This document shows positions 13,385-25,092 of a stretch of 64,000 nt of DNA, one piece after another. Both the position numbers and the translations under genes were made by a program. Source of the DNA: Acanthosoma haemorrhoidale (lineage: Eukaryota; Arthropoda; Insecta; Hemiptera; Acanthosomatidae); assembly GCA_930367205.1 (NCBI GenBank), contig OV884014.1:118675768-118739767 (forward strand), read 5' to 3'. Below the pieces are notes generated by a model that was not told the origin of the DNA, made no database searches, and saw nothing but the letters and a program-made list of their open reading frames with translations. Position 1 is the first letter of the stretch, and every line of letters starts with the position of its first letter.

Positions 13385-13673
13385 GAGTGAATATAACATC
13401 AAATGATGTCGATTATAATAGTGTACCGCATCATTGGCACTCATTATATCACGTGATGCTATCGTATGATTGAAGTCACGAGTGAATATAACATCAAATA
13501 ATGCTAAATATGATCGTATAGTGTAGCATTGACACTCATTATATCACGAGATACGATCGTATGATTGAAGTAACGAGTGAATATAACATCAAATGATGTT
13601 GAATATGATTGTATAATGTATCATTAGCACTCATTGTTTCACCTGATACGATCGTATAATCAATGTTACGAGT
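13385..13673. repeat. Left-flank cassette of B blocks, without a B block
   Basis: This stretch matches the A sequence immediately left of block B1 (14430-14718) at an offset of 1045 bp (11 monomers). It includes the CGTATAATCAATGTTACGAGT edge variant that otherwise occurs only against B1-B6. Here the monomer simply continues as GAATATACTATATAATG into more family A. It is either an unoccupied form of the junction site or a site from which B was lost. The sequence alone does not say which. Confidence 0.78.
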
Positions 13674-14931
13674 GAATATACTATATAATGATGTCGATTA
13701 TGATAGTGTACCACATCATTGGCACTCATTATATCACGTGATACGATCGTATAATGAAAGTTACGAGTGAATATAACATCAAATGATGTCGATTATAATA
13801 GTGTACCGCATCATTGGCACTCATTATATCACGTGATACTATCGTATGATTGAAGTCACGAGTGAATATAACATAAAATAATGCTAAATATGATTGTATA
13901 GTGTAGCATTGACACTCATTGTATCACGAGATACGATGGTATGATTGAAGTCACGAGTGAATATAACATCAAATAATGCTAAATATGATTGTATAGTGTA
14001 GCATTGACACTCATTGTATCACGAGATACGATCGTATGATTAAAGTCACGAGTGAATATACTATAAAATGATGTATATTATGATAGTGTACCACATCATT
14101 GGCACTCATTATATCACGTGATACGATCGTATGATTGAAGTCACGAGTGAATATAATATCAAATGATGTCAATTATGATAGTGTTGCGTATCATAAGCAC
14201 TCATTGTATCACGTGATACGATCGTATGATGAAAGTTACGAGTGAATATAACATCAAATGATGTCGAATAGGATTGTATAATGTATCATTAGCACTTATT
14301 GTTTCACGTGATACGATCGTATGATTAAAGTTACGATTGAATTTACTAATAAATGATGTTGAATATAATAGTGCACCATATCATTAGCACTTATTGTATC
14401 ATGTGATGCGATCGTATGATTAAAGTTACAAGTGAATATAACATCAAATGATGTCGATTATAATAGTGTACCGCATCATTGGCACTCATTATATCACGTG
14501 ATGCTATCGTATGATTGAAGTCACGAGTGAATATAACATCAAATAATGCTAAATATGATCGTATAGTGTAGCATTGACACTCATTATATCACGAGATACG
14601 ATCGTATGATTGAAGTAACGAGTGAATATAACATCAAATGATGTTGAATATGATTGTATAATGTATCATTAGCACTCATTGTTTCACGTGATACGATCGT
14701 ATAATCAATGTTACGAGTTAACATAATAGGGCAAGAATTATTGTACCAGCTATGAAATACGCATTTTTGTAAAATTCTACTTTTTGACGATATTTTTCTT
14801 GTTTTGGTATGAGGAAATCATAATTGTTCAGGAGCTAACGTACCAGCTATAAAATACTCTTATATGTAAAAATTAAACTTTTTGATGACATTTTCCTTGT
14901 TTTGGTATCAGGAGAACATAATAAGGCAGGA

Positions 14932-14945
14932 GCTAACGTACTAGC
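14932..14945. other. Representative dyad of a B monomer
   Basis: GCTA-ACGTAC-TAGC forms an inverted repeat with 4-bp arms around a GTAC-containing centre. Many B monomers keep it, while others have CCAGC in the right arm, which breaks the symmetry. It may be only a compositional feature. No binding protein can be named. Confidence 0.5.
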
Positions 14946-15252
14946 TAAGAAATACGCATTTTTGTAAAAATTTGAGTTTTCGACGATATTTTCCTTGTTT
15001 TCGTATCAGGAGAACATAATGGGGCAGGAGCTGACGTACTAGCTATGAAATACGCATTTTTTAAAAATTCGACTTTTTGACGATATTTTCCTGGTTTTCG
15101 TATCAGGAGAACATAATAGGGCAGGAGCTAACGTACCAGCTATGAAATACGCAATTTTTGTAAAAATTTGAGTTTTCGACGATATTTTCCTTGTTTTGGT
15201 ATCAGGAGAACATAATGGGGCAGGAGCTAACGTACTAGCTATGAAATACGCA

Positions 15253-15296
15253 TTTTTGTAAAAATTTGAGTTTTTGACGATATTTTCCTTGATTTC
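15253..15296. other. Phased A/T tracts in a B monomer
   Basis: Runs TTTTT (15253), AAAAATTT (15260), TTTTT (15271), TTTT (15283) and TTT (15293) have centres about 10 bp apart. Tracts spaced near the helical repeat are known to give intrinsic curvature. The same spacing occurs in most B monomers, so B blocks may be curved segments set in less curved A DNA. Curvature itself is inferred. Confidence 0.5.
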
Positions 15297-16116
15297 GTAT
15301 CAGGAGAACATAAAAGAGCAGGAGCTAACGTTCCAGCTACAAAAAACGCATTTTTGTAAAAATTTGAATTTTAGACGATATTTTCCTTGTTTTAGTATCA
15401 GGAGAACATAATGGGGCAGGAGCTAACGTACCAGCTATGAAATACGCATTTTTGTAAAAATTTGAGTTTTTGACGATATTTTCCTTGATTTCGTATCAGG
15501 AGAACATGAAAGAGCAGGAGCTAACGTTCCAGCTACAAAAAACGCATTTTTGTAAAAATTTGAATTTTAGACGATATTTTCATTGTTTTGGTATCAGGAG
15601 AACATAATGGGACAGGAGCTAACGTACCAGCTATGAGATACCTATTTTTTTAAAATTTGACTTTTTGACGATATTTTCCTGGTTTTCGTATCAGGAGAAC
15701 ATAATGGGGCAGGAGCTAACGTACTAGCTATGAAATACGCATTTTTGAAAAATTAAACTTTTTGACGATATTTTTCTCTTTTTCGTATCAGGAGAACATA
15801 ATAGGGCAGGAGCTAACGTACCAGCTATGAAATACGCATTTTTGTAAAAATTTGACTTTTGGACGATATTTTCTTTGTTTTGGTATCAGGAGAACATAAT
15901 GGGACAGGAGCTAACGTACTAGCTCTAAATACGCATTTTTGTGAAAATTCGACTTTTTGACGTCATTTTTCTTGTTTTGGTATCAGGAGAACATAATGGG
16001 GCAGGTGCTAACGTACAAGTTATGAAATACGCATTTTTGTAAAAATTCAACTTTTTAAAAATGTTTTCTTTGTTTTGGTATCAGGAGAACATAAAGGGGC
16101 AAGAGCTAACGTACAA

Positions 16117-16136
16117 GATCATACGATCGTATGATC
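16117..16136. repeat. B1-to-A2 junction palindrome
   Basis: GATCATACGATCGTATGATC is a perfect 20-bp palindrome exactly at the switch from B (ending ACGTACAA) to A (continuing AAAGTTACGAG). It extends the 12-bp palindrome normal for A monomers by four bases on each side. The identical sequence marks all nine B-to-A junctions. Confidence 0.93.
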
Positions 16137-18713
16137 AAAGTTACGAGTGAATATGACATCAAATGATGTCAAATATGATAGTGTGCCGTATCATTTGCAC
16201 TTATTGTATCACGTGATACAATCGTATGATTGAAGTTACAGTGAATATACTATTAAATAATGTCGATGCTGACAGTGTACTGTATCATTGGCACTCATTG
16301 TATCACGTGATACGATCGTATGATTGAAGTCATGAATGAATATAACATCAAATGATGTCGATTATGATAGTGTGCCGCATCATTAGCACACATTGTATCA
16401 CATGATACGATTGTATGATTGAAGTTACGAGTGAATATAACATCAAATGATTTCGAATATGATAATGAACCGCATCATTGGCAATCATTATATCACGTGA
16501 TACCATCATATGATTGAAGTCACGAGTGAATATAACATCAAATGATGTTGGATATGATTGTATAATGTATCATTAGCACTCATTGTTTCACGTGATACGA
16601 TCGTATGATTAAAGTTACAGGTGAATATAATATCAATTGATGTCGTATATGATAGCGCACCATATTATTAGCACTTATTGTATCATGTGATGTGATCGTA
16701 TGATTGAAGTCACCAGTGAATATAACATCAAATAATGCTAAATATGATTGTACAGTGTAGCATTGACACTCATTGTATCACGAGATACGATCGTATGATT
16801 AAAGTCACGAGTGAATATACTATAAAATGATGTCGATTATGATAGTGTACCACATCATTGGCACTCATTATATCACGTGATACGATCGTATGATTAAAGT
16901 TACGATTGGAGATACTAATAAATGATGTTGAATATAATAGTGCACCATATCATTAGCACTTATTGTATCATGTGATGCGATCGTATGATTAAAGTTAAAA
17001 GTGAATATAACATCAAATGATGTCGATTATAATAGTGTACCGCATCATTGGCACTCATTATATCAGGTGATGCTATCGTATGATTAAAGTCACGAGTGAA
17101 TATAACATCAAATAATGCTAAATATGATTGTATAGTGTAGCATTGACACTCATTGTATCACGAGATACGATCGTATGATTGAAGTCACGAGTGAATATAC
17201 TATAAAATGATGTCGATTATGATAGTGTACCACATCATTGGCACTCATAATATCACGTGATACGATCGTATGATTGAAGTCACGATTGGAGATACTAATA
17301 AATGATGTTGAATATAATAGTGCACCATATCATTAGCACTTATTGTATCATGTGATGCGATCGTATGATTAAAGTTACAAGTGAATATAACATCAAATGA
17401 TGCTAAATATGATTGTATAGTGTAGCATTGACACTCATTGTATCACGAGATACGATCGTATGATTGAAGTCACGAGTGAATATACTATAAAATGATGTCG
17501 ATTATGATAGTGTACCACATCATTGGCACTCATAATATCACGTGATACGATCGTATGATTAAAGTTACGATTGGAGATACTAATAAATGATGTTGAATAT
17601 AATAGTGCACCACATCATTGGCACTCATTATATCACGTGATACGATCGTATAATGAAAGTTACGAGTGAATATAACATCAAATGATGTCGATTATAATAG
17701 TGTACCGCATCATTGGCACTCATTATATCACGTGATACTATCGTATGATTGAAGTCACGAGTGAATATAACATCAAATAATGCTAAATATGATTGTATAG
17801 TGTAGCATTGACACTCATTGTATCACGAGATACGATCGTATGATTGAAGTCACGAGTGAATATAACATCAAATAATGCTAAATATGATTGTATAGTGTAG
17901 CATTGACACTCATTGTATCACGAGATACGATCGTATGATTAAAGTCACGAGTGAATATACTATAAAATGATGTATATTATGATAGTGTACCACATCATTG
18001 GCACTCATTATATCACGTGATACGATCGTATGATTGAAGTCACGAGTGAATATAATATCAAATGATGTCAATTATGATAGTGTTGCGTATCATAAGCACT
18101 CACTGTATCACGTGATACGATCGTATGATGAAAGTTACGAGTGAATATAACATCAAATGATGTCGAATAGGATTGTATAATGTATCATTAGCACTTATTG
18201 TTTCACGTGATACGATCGTATGATTAAAGTTACGATTGAAGTTACTAATAAATGATGTTGAATATAATAGTGCACCATATCATTAGCACTTATTGTATCA
18301 TGTGATGCGATCGTATGATTAAAGTTACAAGTGAATATACTATAAAATGATGTCGATTATGATAGTGTACCACATCATTGGCACTCATTATATCACGTGA
18401 TACGATCGTATGATTAAAGTTACGATTCGAGATACTAATAAATGATGTTGAATATAATAGTGCACCATATCATTAGCACTTATTGTATCATGTGATGCGA
18501 TCGTATGATTGAAGTCACGAGTGAATATAACATCAAATAATGCTAAATATGATCGTATAGTGTAGCATTGACACTCATTATATCACGAGATACGATCGTA
18601 TGATTGAAGTAACGAGTGAATATAACATCAAATGATGTTGAATATGATTGTATAATGTATCATTAGCACTCATTGTTTCACGTGATACGATCGTATAATC
18701 AATGTTACGAGTT
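16117..18713. repeat. Satellite A, spacer block A2
   Basis: About 27 A monomers (2,597 bp) lie between B1 and B2. The first monomers are edge variants: TGACATCAAATGATGTCAAATATG, a 1-bp-deleted GTTACAGTGAATATAC, GATGCTGACAGTG, CACATGATACGATTG and GAACCGCATC. The last two or three are the left-flank cassette ending GTATAATCAATGTTACG. The middle repeats the subtype order found in A1. There is no gene. Confidence 0.95.
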
Positions 18714-20207
18714 AACATAATAGGGCAAGAATTATTGTACCAGCTATGAAATACGCATTTTTGTAAAATTCTACTTTTTGACGATATTTTTCTTGTTTTG
18801 GTATGAGGAAATCATAATTGTTCAGGAGCTAATGTACCAGCTATAAAATACTCTTATATGTAAAAATTAAACTTTTTGATGACATTTTCCTTGTTTTGGT
18901 ATCAGGAGAACATAATAAGGCAGGAGCTAACGTACTAGCTGAGAAATACGCATTTTTGTAAAAATTTGAGTTTTCGACGATATTTTCCTTGTTTTGGTAT
19001 CAGGAGAACATAATGGGGCAGGAGCTAACGTACTAGCTATGAAATACGCATTTTCGAAAAATTCGACTTTTTGACGATATTTTCCTTGATTTTGTATCAG
19101 GAGAACATAAAAGAGAAGGAGCTAACGTTCCAGCTATGAAATACCCATTTTTTAAAAATTCGACTCTTAGACGATATTTTCCTTGTTTTCGTATCAGGAG
19201 AACATAATGGGGCAGGAGCTGACGTACTAGCTATGAAATACGCATTTTTTAAAAATTCGACTTTTTGACGATATTTTCCTGGTTTTCGTATCAGGAGAAC
19301 ATAATAGGGCAGGAGCTAACGTACCAGCTATGAAATACGCAATTTTTGTAAAAATTTGAGTTTTCGACGATATTTTCCTTGTTTTGGTATCAGGAGAACA
19401 TAATGGGGCAGGAGCTAACGTACTAGCTATGAAATACGCATTTTTGTAAAAATTTGAGTTTTTGACGATATTTTCCTTGATTTCGTATCAGGAGAACATA
19501 AAAGAGCAGGAGCTAACGTTCCAGCTACAAAAAACGCATTTTTGTAAAAATTTGAATTTTAGACGATATTTTCCTTGTTTTAGTATCAGGAGAACATAAT
19601 GGGGCAGGAGCTAACGTACCAGCTATGAAATACGCATTTTTTTAAAAATTTGAGTTTTTGACGATATTTTCCTTGATTTCGTATCAGGAGAACATAAAAG
19701 AGCAGGAGCTAACGTTCCAGCTACAAAAAACGCATTTTTGTAAAAATTTGAATTTTAGACGATATTTTCTTTGTTTTGGTATCAGTAGAACATAATGGGA
19801 CAGGAGCTAACGTACCAGCTATGAGATACCTATTTTTTTAAAATTTGACTTTTTGACGATATTTTCCTGGTTTTCGTATCAGGAGAACATAATGGGGCAG
19901 GAGCTAACGTACTAGCTATGAAATACGCATTTTTGAAAAATTAAACTTTTTGACGATATTTTTCTCTTTTTCGTATCAGGAGAACATAATAGGGCAGGAG
20001 CTAACGTACCAGCTATGAAATACGCATTTTTGTAAAAATTTGACTTTTGGACGATATTTTCTTTGTTTTGGTATCAGGAGAACATAATGGGACAGGAGCT
20101 AACGTACAAGTTATGAAATACGCATTTTTGTAAAAATTCAACTTTTTAAAAATGTTTTCTTTGTTTTGGTATCAGGAGAACATAAAGGGGCAAGAGCTAA
20201 CGTACAA
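18714..20207. repeat. Satellite B, block B2
   Basis: About 15 B monomers (1,494 bp) make this the longest B block, one monomer more than B1, B3 and B4. The left junction AACATAATAGGGCAAG is the form shared by B1-B6. Private variants shared only with B4 include GTATCAGTAGAAC and TTTTCGAAAAATTCG. The final monomer has the AACTTTTTAAAAATG form and ends in AAAGGGGCAAGAGC before the junction palindrome. Confidence 0.95.
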
Positions 20208-20227
20208 GATCATACGATCGTATGATC
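20208..20227. repeat. B2-to-A3 junction palindrome
   Basis: The 20-bp palindrome GATCATACGATCGTATGATC lies here, identical to that at 16117, between ACGTACAA of family B and AAAGTTACGAG of family A. Confidence 0.93.
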
Positions 20228-20714
20228 AAAGTTACGAGTGAATATGACATCAAATGATGTCAAATATGATAGTGTGCCGTATCATTTGCACTTATTGTAT
20301 CACGTGATACAATCGTATGATTGAAGTTACAGTGAATATACTATTAAATAATGTCGATGCTGACAGTGTACTGTATCATTGGCACTCATTGTATCACGTG
20401 ATACGATCGTATGATTGAAGTCATGAATGAATATAACATCAAATGATGTCGATTATGATAGTGTACCGCATCATTGGCACTCATTATATCAAGTGATACT
20501 ATCGTATGATTGAAGTCACGAGTGAATATAACATCAAATAATGCTAAATATGATCGTATAGTGTAGCATTGACACTCATTATATCACGAGATACGATCGT
20601 ATGATTGAAGTAACGAGTGAATATAACATCAAATGATGTTGAATATGATTGTATAATGTATCATTAGCACTCATTGTTTCACGTGATACGATCGTATAAT
20701 CAATGTTACGAGTT
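20208..20714. repeat. Satellite A, minimal spacer A3 (507 bp)
   Basis: Only about five A monomers separate B2 from B3. They consist of the right-flank cassette of one B block fused to the left-flank cassette of the next, with a connecting monomer carrying ATCAAGTGATACTATCG. The length equals that of A5 (507 bp), but the connecting monomer differs, so the two spacers came from different exchanges. Confidence 0.93.
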
Positions 20715-22111
20715 AACATAATAGGGCAAGAATTATTGTACCAGCTATGAAATACGCATTTTTGTAAAATTCTACTTTTTGACGATATTTTTCTTGTTTT
20801 GGTATGAGGAAATCATAATTGTTCAGGAGCTAACGTACCAGCTATAAAATACTCTTATATGTAAAAATTAAACTTTTTGATGACATTTTCCTTGTTTTGG
20901 TATCAGGAGAACATAATAAGGCAGGAGCTAACGTACTAGCTGAGAAATACGCATTTTTGTAAAAATTTGAGTTTTCGACGATATTTTCCTTGTTTTCGTA
21001 TCAGGAGAACATAATGGGGCAGGAGCTGACGTACTAGCTATGAAATACGCATTTTTTAAAAATTCGACTTTTTGACGATATTTTCCTGGTTTTCGTATCA
21101 GGAGAACATAATAGGGCAGGAGCTAACGTACCAGCTATGAAATACGCAATTTTTGTAAAAATTTGAGTTTTCGACGATATTTTCCTTGTTTTGGTATCAG
21201 GAGAACATAATGGGGCAGGAGCTAACGTACTAGCTATGAAATACGCATTTTTGTAAAAATTTGAGTTTTTGACGATATTTTTCTTGATTTCGTATCAGGA
21301 GAACATAAAAGAGCAGGAGCTAACGTTCCAGCTACAAAAAACGCATTTTTGTAAAAATTTGAATTTTAGACGATATTTTCCTTGTTTTGGTATCAGGAGA
21401 ACATAATGGGGCAGGAGCTAACGTACCAGCTATGAAATACGCATTTTTGTAAAAATTTGAGTTTTTGACGATATTTTCCTTGATTTCGTATCAGGAGAAC
21501 ATAAAAGAGCAGGAGCTAACGTTCCAGCTACAAAAAACGCATTTTTGTAAAAATTTGAATTTTAGACGATATTTTCATTGTTTTGGTATCAGGAGAACAT
21601 AATGGGACAGGAGCTAACGTACCAGCTATGAGATACCTATTTTTTTAAAATTTGACTTTTTGACGATATTTTCCTGGTTTTCGTATCAGGAGAACATAAT
21701 GGGGCAGGAGCTAACGTACTAGCTATGAAATACGCATTTTTGAAAAATTAAACTTTTTGACGATATTTTTCTCTTTTTCGTATCAGGAGAACATAATAGG
21801 GCAGGAGCTAACGTACCAGCTATGAAATACGCATTTTTGTAAAAATTTGACTTTTGGACGATATTTTCTTTGTTTTGGTATCAGGAGAACATAATGGGAC
21901 AGGAGCTAACGTACTAGCTCTAAATACGCATTTTTGTGAAAATTCGACTTTTTGACGTCATTTTTCTTGTTTTGGTATCAGGAGAACATAATGGGGCAGG
22001 TGCTAACGTACAAGCTATGAAATACGCATTTTTGTAAAAATTCAACTTTTTAAAAATGTTTTCTTTGTTTTGGTATCAGAAGAACATAAAAGGGCAAGAG
22101 CTAACGTACAA
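20715..22111. repeat. Satellite B, block B3
   Basis: About 14 B monomers (1,397 bp, the same length as B1 and B4) with the B1-like series of variants (GAGCTGACGTACTAGC, CGCAATTTTTG, CTACAAAAAACGC). The last monomer carries TCAGAAGAACATAAAAGGGC, a form close to that of B7-B9. The edges are the standard left junction and the right palindrome. There is no coding content. Confidence 0.95.
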
Positions 22112-22131
22112 GATCATACGATCGTATGATC
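22112..22131. repeat. B3-to-A4 junction palindrome
   Basis: The 20-bp palindrome GATCATACGATCGTATGATC is exact here and again is followed by AAAGTTACGAGTGAATATGAC. Confidence 0.93.
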
Positions 22132-23188
22132 AAAGTTACGAGTGAATATGACATCAAATGATGTCAAATATGATAGTGTGCCGTATCATTTGCACTTATT
22201 GTATCACGTGATACAATCGTATGATTGAAGTTACAGTGAATATACTATTAAATAATGTCGATGCTGACAGTGTACTGTATCATTGGCACTCATTGTATCA
22301 CGTGATACGATCGTATGATTGAAGTCATGAATGAATATAACATCAAATGATGTCGATTATGATAGTGTGCCGCATCATTAGCACACATTGTATCACATGA
22401 TACGATTGTATGATTGAAGTTACGAGTGAATATAACATCAAATGATTTCGAATATGATAATGAACCGCATCATTGGCAATCATTATATCACGTGATACCA
22501 TCATATGATTGAAGTCACGAGTGAATATAACATCAAATGATGTTGGATATGATTGTATAATGTATCATTAGCACTCATTGTTTCACGTGATACGATCGTA
22601 TGATTAAAGTTACAGGTGAATATAATATCAATTGATGTCGTATATGATAGCGCACCATATTATTAGCACTTATTGTATCATGTGATGTGATCGTATGATT
22701 GAAGTCACCAGTGAATATAACATCAAATAATGCTAAATATGATTGTACAGTGTAGCATTGACACTCATTGTATCACGAGATACGATCGTATGATTAAAGT
22801 CACGAGTGAATATACTATAAAATGATGTCGATTATGATAGTGTACCACATCATTGGCACTCATTATATCACGTGATACGATCGTATGATTAAAGTTACGA
22901 TTCGAGATACTAATAAATGATGTTGAATATAATAGTGCACCATATCATTAGCACTTATTGTATCATGTGATGCGATCGTATGATTGAAGTCACGAGTGAA
23001 TATAACATCAAATAATGCTAAATATGATCGTATAGTGTAGCATTGACACTCATTATATCACGAGATACGATCGTATGATTGAAGTAACGAGTGAATATAA
23101 CATCAAATGATGTTGAATATGATTGTATAATGTATCATTAGCACTCATTGTTTCACGTGATACGATCGTATAATCAATGTTACGAGTT
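22112..23188. repeat. Satellite A, spacer A4
   Basis: About 11 A monomers (1,077 bp). The first seven are the right-flank cassette seen after B1, B5 and B6. The series then jumps to the GATTCGAGATAC monomer shared with the end of A2, followed by the left-flank cassette. It reads as a shortened A2. Confidence 0.94.
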
Positions 23189-24585
23189 AACATAATAGGG
23201 CAAGAATTATTGTACCAGCTATGAAATACGCATTTTTGTAAAATTCTACTTTTTGACGATATTTTTCTTGTTTTGGTATGAGGAAATCATAATTGTTCAG
23301 GAGCTAATGTACCAGCTATAAAATACTCTTATATGTAAAAATTAAACTTTTTGATGACATTTTCCTTGTTTTGGTATCAGGAGAACATAATAAGGCAGGA
23401 GCTAACGTACTAGCTGAGAAATACGCATTTTTGTAAAAATTTGAGTTTTCGACGATATTTTCCTTGTTTTGGTATCAGGAGAACATAATGGGGCAGGAGC
23501 TAACGTACTAGCTATGAAATACGCATTTTCGAAAAATTCGACTTTTTGACGATATTTTCCTTGATTTTGTATCAGGAGAACATAAAAGAGAAGGAGCTAA
23601 CGTTCCAGCTATGAAATACCCATTTTTTAAAAATTCGACTCTTAGACGATATTTTCCTGGTTTTCGTATCAGGAGAACATAATAGGGCAGGAGCTAACGT
23701 ACCAGCTATGAAATACGCAATTTTTGTAAAAATTTGAGTTTTCGACGATATTTTCCTTGTTTTGGTATCAGGAGAACATAATGGGGCAGGAGCTAACGTA
23801 CTAGCTATGAAATACGCATTTTTGTAAAAATTTGAGTTTTTGACGATATTTTCCTTGATTTCGTATCAGGAGAACATAAAAGAGCAGGAGCTAACGTTCC
23901 AGCTACAAAAAACGCATTTTTGTAAAAATTTGAATTTTAGACGATATTTTCCTTGTTTTAGTATCAGGAGAACATAATGGGGCAGGAGCTAACGTACCAG
24001 CTATGAAATACGCATTTTTTTAAAAATTTGAGTTTTTGACGATATTTTCCTTGATTTCGTATCAGGAGAACATAAAAGAGCAGGAGCTAACGTTCCAGCT
24101 ACAAAAAACGCATTTTTGTAAAAATTTGAATTTTAGACGATATTTTCTTTGTTTTGGTATCAGTAGAACATAATGGGACAGGAGCGAACGTACCAGCTAT
24201 GAGATACCTATTTTTTTAAAATTTGACTTTTTGACGATATTTTCCTGGTTTTCGTATCAGGAGAACATAATGGGGCAGGAGCTAACGTACTAGCTATGAA
24301 ATACGCATTTTTGAAAAATTAAACTTTTTGACGATATTTTTCTCTTTTTCGTATCAGGAGAACATAATAGGGCAGGAGCTAACGTACCAGCTATGAAATA
24401 CGCATTTTTGTAAAAATTTGACTTTTGGACGATATTTTCTTTGTTTTGGTATCAGGAGAACATAATGGGACAGGAGCTAACGTACAAGTTATGAAATACG
24501 CATTTTTGTAAAAATTCAACTTTTTAAAAATGTTTTCTTTGTTTTGGTATCAGGAGAACATAAAGGGGCAAGAGCTAACGTACAA
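23189..24585. repeat. Satellite B, block B4
   Basis: About 14 B monomers (1,397 bp). It is close kin of B2 by private variants (GTATCAGTAGAAC and TTTTCGAAAAATTCG), less one monomer: in B2 a monomer with GAGCTGACG follows the GACTCTTAGACG monomer, while here the series jumps directly to TTTTCCTGGTTTTCG. Confidence 0.95.
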
Positions 24586-24605
24586 GATCATACGATCGTA
24601 TGATC
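24586..24605. repeat. B4-to-A5 junction palindrome
   Basis: The exact 20-bp palindrome GATCATACGATCGTATGATC is at the switch from B to A. Confidence 0.93.
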
Positions 24606-25092
24606 AAAGTTACGAGTGAATATGACATCAAATGATGTCAAATATGATAGTGTGCCGTATCATTTGCACTTATTGTATCACGTGATACAATCGTATGATT
24701 GAAGTTACAGTGAATATACTATTAAATAATGTCGATGCTGACAGTGTACTGTATCATTGGCACTCATTGTATCACGTGATACGATCGTATGATTGAAGTC
24801 ATGAATGAATATAACATCAAATGATGTCGATTATGATAGTGTGCCGCATCATTAGCACACATTGTATCACATGATACGATTGTATGATTGAAGTTACGAG
24901 TGAATATAACATCAAATAATGCTAAATATGATCGTATAGTGTAGCATTGACACTCATTATATCACGAGATACGATCGTATGATTGAAGTAACGAGTGAAT
25001 ATAACATCAAATGATGTTGAATATGATTGTATAATGTATCATTAGCACTCATTGTTTCACGTGATACAATCGTATGATCAATGTTACGAGTT
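24586..25092. repeat. Satellite A, minimal spacer A5 (507 bp)
   Basis: About five A monomers. The right-flank cassette runs as far as the CACATGATACGATTG monomer and is then fused to the left-flank cassette at AAATAATGCTAAATATGATCG. The last monomer reads GATACAATCGTATGATC where other left flanks have ACGATCGTATAATC. Confidence 0.93.

Larger units (their letters stand above)
1..14719. repeat. Satellite family A, block A1 (95-bp monomer)
   Basis: About 155 head-to-tail copies of a 95-bp AT-rich monomer fill this stretch. The period was measured from successive CACGTGAT positions, for example the GTGAT starts at 961, 1056, 1151 and 1246. A hand-counted representative monomer is about 37% GC. 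Several monomer subtypes recur in a partly ordered way: one with GATTGGAGATACTAATAAATG, one with AAATAATGCTAAATATG and the broken core ATCACGAGAT, one with ACTATAAAATGATG, and one with GTTGCGTATCATAAG. All copies have the same orientation. The block opens mid-array, so its left limit is the window edge. It ends in a sharp switch to family B at 14720. No gene, RNA gene or mobile element is visible. The few short reading frames are satellite translations. Confidence 0.97.
14720..16116. repeat. Satellite family B, block B1 (~98-bp monomer)
   Basis: About 14 head-to-tail copies of a second satellite unrelated to family A fill this block. Successive GTATCAGGAG starts at 14905, 15003, 15100, 15199, 15297 and 15395 give a 97-99-bp period. 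The monomer runs GGGGCAGGAGCTAACGTACTAGC, then ATGAAATACGC, then a T/A-tract section, then GACGATATTTTCC and TTGTTTTGGTATCAGG. The first two monomers are the most diverged (ATTATTGTACCAG, GTATGAGGAAATCATAATTG, ACTCTTATATG) and recur in all of B1-B6. The left junction is AACATAATAGGGCAAG at 14720. The right end abuts the 20-bp palindrome. It has no coding content. Confidence 0.95.
18330..20462. repeat. Composite A+B segmental copy (partner at 22.8 kb)
   Basis: This segment (end of A2, all of B2, start of A3) matches 22805-24840 at an offset of 4475 bp, falling to 4378 bp after a one-monomer difference inside the B block. The shared private variants are TTACGATTCGAG (18420 and 22895), TTTTCGAAAAATTCG, and GTATCAGTAGAAC (19780 and 24158). 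These are absent from B1, B3, B5 and B6, so B2 and B4 descend from one copied A+B segment. Confidence 0.85.
22805..24840. repeat. Composite A+B segmental copy (partner at 18.3 kb)
   Basis: This is the second member of the A+B pair described at 18330. The offset is 4475 bp up to the B block and 4378 bp after it, because B4 lacks one 97-bp monomer that B2 has. Identity is otherwise near complete by eye. In-register similarity stops near 24840, where A5 keeps GTGCCGCATCATTAG and A3 changes to GTACCGCATCATTGG. Confidence 0.85.

Noticed and set aside
1..14719. CRISPR-like or iteron-like direct repeats
   Set aside because: Monomers are contiguous 95-bp units with no unique spacers, no leader and no cas genes, and they run for tens of kilobases. 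This is satellite DNA, not a CRISPR array or plasmid iterons.
14720..16116. B block as a transposable element with the 20-bp palindrome as its end
   Set aside because: There are no terminal inverted repeats pairing the two ends, no target-site duplication, no coding capacity, and the block is itself tandem. The palindrome occurs only on the right side. Segmental amplification explains the copies better.
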